Source of the DNA: Lachnospiraceae bacterium
Lineage (GTDB): Bacteria; Bacillota_A; Clostridia; Lachnospirales; Lachnospiraceae
Length of the DNA: 6,307 nucleotides
Assembly: GCA_009774655.1 (NCBI GenBank)
Contig: VSOD01000251.1
Location: forward strand, 1 to 6,307
Direction: 5' to 3'
In this document: positions 5,929-6,307 of the stretch, piece after piece
Layout of the letters: every line of letters starts with the position of its first letter
Position numbering within the stretch: the stretch's first letter is position 1
The notes under the pieces: generated by a model
Database searches by the model: none
What the model was told of the DNA's origin: nothing
The model's input: the letters and a program-made list of their open reading frames with translations, nothing else
Made by a program: the position numbers and the translations under genes

Positions 5929-5938
5929 GAACATGTTC
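5929..5938. repeat. 10-bp palindrome in the leader of the unknown gene
   Basis: GAACATGTTC is perfectly self-complementary and lies about 10 bases downstream of the predicted transcription start of the - strand gene at 5317-5847, where a repressor could bind. It resembles half of a LexA-type GAAC/GTTC site, but the spacing (2 bases) is too short for the known Bacillus box (4 bases). Confidence 0.3.
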
Positions 5939-5954
5939 TGTAATTTATCTATTT

Positions 5955-5983
5955 ACTTTACCACATTAATGTGAAAGAATCAA
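5955..5983 (-). promoter_or_regulatory. promoter of the unknown gene upstream of cstA
   Basis: On the - strand TTGATT (5978-5983) is followed after exactly 17 bases by TAAAGT (5955-5960, 4/6 to TATAAT), preceded by TGG, which makes an extended -10 (TGnTAAAGT). A start near 5948 would give a leader of about 100 bases with small inverted repeats, for example TGCAA/TTGCA around 5907-5919 and CAATGC/GCATTG at 5877-5882 and 5908-5913. The gap 5848-6118 (271 bases) holds this promoter, the leader and the terminator of the next gene, and no coding sequence that I can support. Confidence 0.6.
5962..5973. promoter_or_regulatory. candidate operator: 12-bp palindrome between -35 and -10
   Basis: CACATTAATGTG is a perfect 12-bp palindrome lying wholly in the spacer of the promoter above, the classic place for a repressor dimer or a MerR-type activator. 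The regulator is not in the window and cannot be named. Confidence 0.45.
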
Positions 5984-5993
5984 TATCTTTGCG

Positions 5994-6046
5994 AAAAAAA
6001 AGCCAATCTACTGTATAACTATTCATTGTTTATACAATAGACTGGC
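5994..6046 (-). terminator. strong intrinsic terminator of the pseudouridine synthase gene
   Basis: On the - strand a 17-bp stem (6030-6046 with 6002-6018), closing an 11-base loop, is followed immediately by T8 (5994-6001). Two positions that are mismatched on the + strand become G-U pairs on the - strand, so the structure is built for the - direction. It lies about 70 bases past the stop of the pseudouridine synthase and isolates it from the next - strand promoter. Confidence 0.9.
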
Positions 6047-6113
6047 AATTCTATACAAGACAGAAATGCGCTATCCTGCCGTGAAAACATATTTTTTAAT
6101 AAAATACATCAGG

Positions 6114-6129
6114 ATATTTTATAAAATAT
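6114..6129. repeat. 16-bp AT palindrome across the pseudouridine synthase stop codon
   Basis: ATATTTTATAAAATAT is perfectly self-complementary and spans the TAA stop of the - strand gene. It is purely A and T, has no useful loop and is not a convincing terminator. Chance is a reasonable explanation. Confidence 0.25.
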
Positions 6130-6307
6130 GCAGAAGATGTTCAAAATATGCAGGCAGAGGCGCCGTCACTTCCACGTACCGTTCGTCCGTCGGATGCGTA
6201 AAACCGATCACCATGGCGTGCAGTGTCTGCCCCTCCAGCCGGTAGGGCTCTTTCCGGCTGCAGTACACCGTGTCCCCCAGCAGCGGATGCCCTGTGGACG
6301 CCAGATG
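6119..6307 (-). CDS. RluA family pseudouridine synthase, C-terminal end (5' end outside the window)
   Basis: The last 62 codons and TAA stop of a gene entering from the right edge. The residues HLASTGHPLLGDTVY match the conserved motif of RluA-type pseudouridine synthases (typically HLxxxGHPLLGDxxY). GQTLHAMVIGFTHPT matches their GQxLHAxxLxFxHPxT block, and APLPAYF is the usual C-terminal end. These cytoplasmic enzymes turn specific uridines in 23S rRNA or tRNA into pseudouridine. The catalytic Asp lies upstream, outside the window, so which family member (RluC, RluD, RluA or a Clostridial paralogue) cannot be told. A TVYCSRKEPYRLEG insert-like segment between the two motifs is unremarkable. 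The gene ends with a strong terminator about 70 bases later and appears transcriptionally separate from the cstA region. Confidence 0.93.
   Translation of the reverse strand, partial: HLASTGHPLLGDTVYCSRKEPYRLEGQTLHAMVIGFTHPTDERYVEVTAPLPAYFEHLLHIL

Noticed and set aside
5929..5938. GAACATGTTC as a LexA (SOS) box
   Set aside because: The Bacillus/Clostridium LexA box needs four bases between GAAC and GTTC; here there are two.
6016..6024. TAACTATTC shared with the GNAT spacer repeat at 1276-1284 as a dispersed element
   Set aside because: Only nine bases are shared, in AT-rich DNA, and one copy belongs to a terminator loop; chance is sufficient.
6072..6116. 7-bp inverted repeat TATCCTG/CAGGATA after the pseudouridine synthase stop, and a 12-codon frame between its arms
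   Set aside because: A 31-base loop, no ribosome site for the frame, and a far stronger terminator just downstream.

Overview
The window looks like chromosomal DNA of a low-to-mid GC Firmicute, most likely a Clostridia/Lachnospiraceae gut bacterium. This is inferred from the style of the proteins (short clostridial CstA, cytidylate-kinase-like protein, AI-2E family permease, Dtd), strong AGGAGG-type ribosome binding sites and compact intrinsic terminators. No species can be named from the sequence alone. I see no rRNA, tRNA, CRISPR, insertion sequence, integrase or phage gene. Eight protein-coding genes are supported, two of them cut by the window edges, and no gap between genes exceeds 300 bases.

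Left part, + strand (1-1891). The C-terminal half of an AI-2E family membrane transporter overlaps by 29 bases a complete D-aminoacyl-tRNA deacylase (dtd). A small single-pass membrane protein follows after 31 bases, so these three probably form one operon. After a 109-base spacer that can fold into two mutually exclusive hairpins, the second ending at a T6 run, comes a GNAT N-acetyltransferase of the RimJ/RimL type.

Middle, - strand (1951-3520). A hairpin between the convergent GNAT and cytidylate-kinase-like genes probably ends transcription of the latter and perhaps of both. The cytidylate-kinase-like P-loop protein has its own promoter with a perfect TATAAT. Upstream lies a class I SAM-dependent methyltransferase. 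The GNAT and methyltransferase genes are clearly more AT-rich (about 38-39% GC in the lines I counted) than dtd (about 46%) or cstA (over 50%), which suggests they were acquired separately.

Right part, - strand (3521-6307). A CstA-family transporter (pyruvate/peptide uptake family) starts at a GTG that the Shine-Dalgarno sequence fixes, 63 bases inside the longest open frame. Upstream lies a 176-residue protein I do not recognise. It has its own promoter with a 12-bp palindrome between the -35 and -10 boxes and a leader of about 100 bases. The right edge holds the last 62 residues of an RluA-family pseudouridine synthase, closed by a strong intrinsic terminator (17-bp stem plus U8).

How they fit together: most of this is ordinary housekeeping (translation proofreading, RNA modification, nutrient transport). 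The least explained parts are the unknown protein upstream of cstA with its palindrome-bearing promoter, the attenuator-like spacer before the GNAT gene, and the cstA terminator whose loop contains a candidate promoter for the methyltransferase. I found no convincing new multi-gene system.
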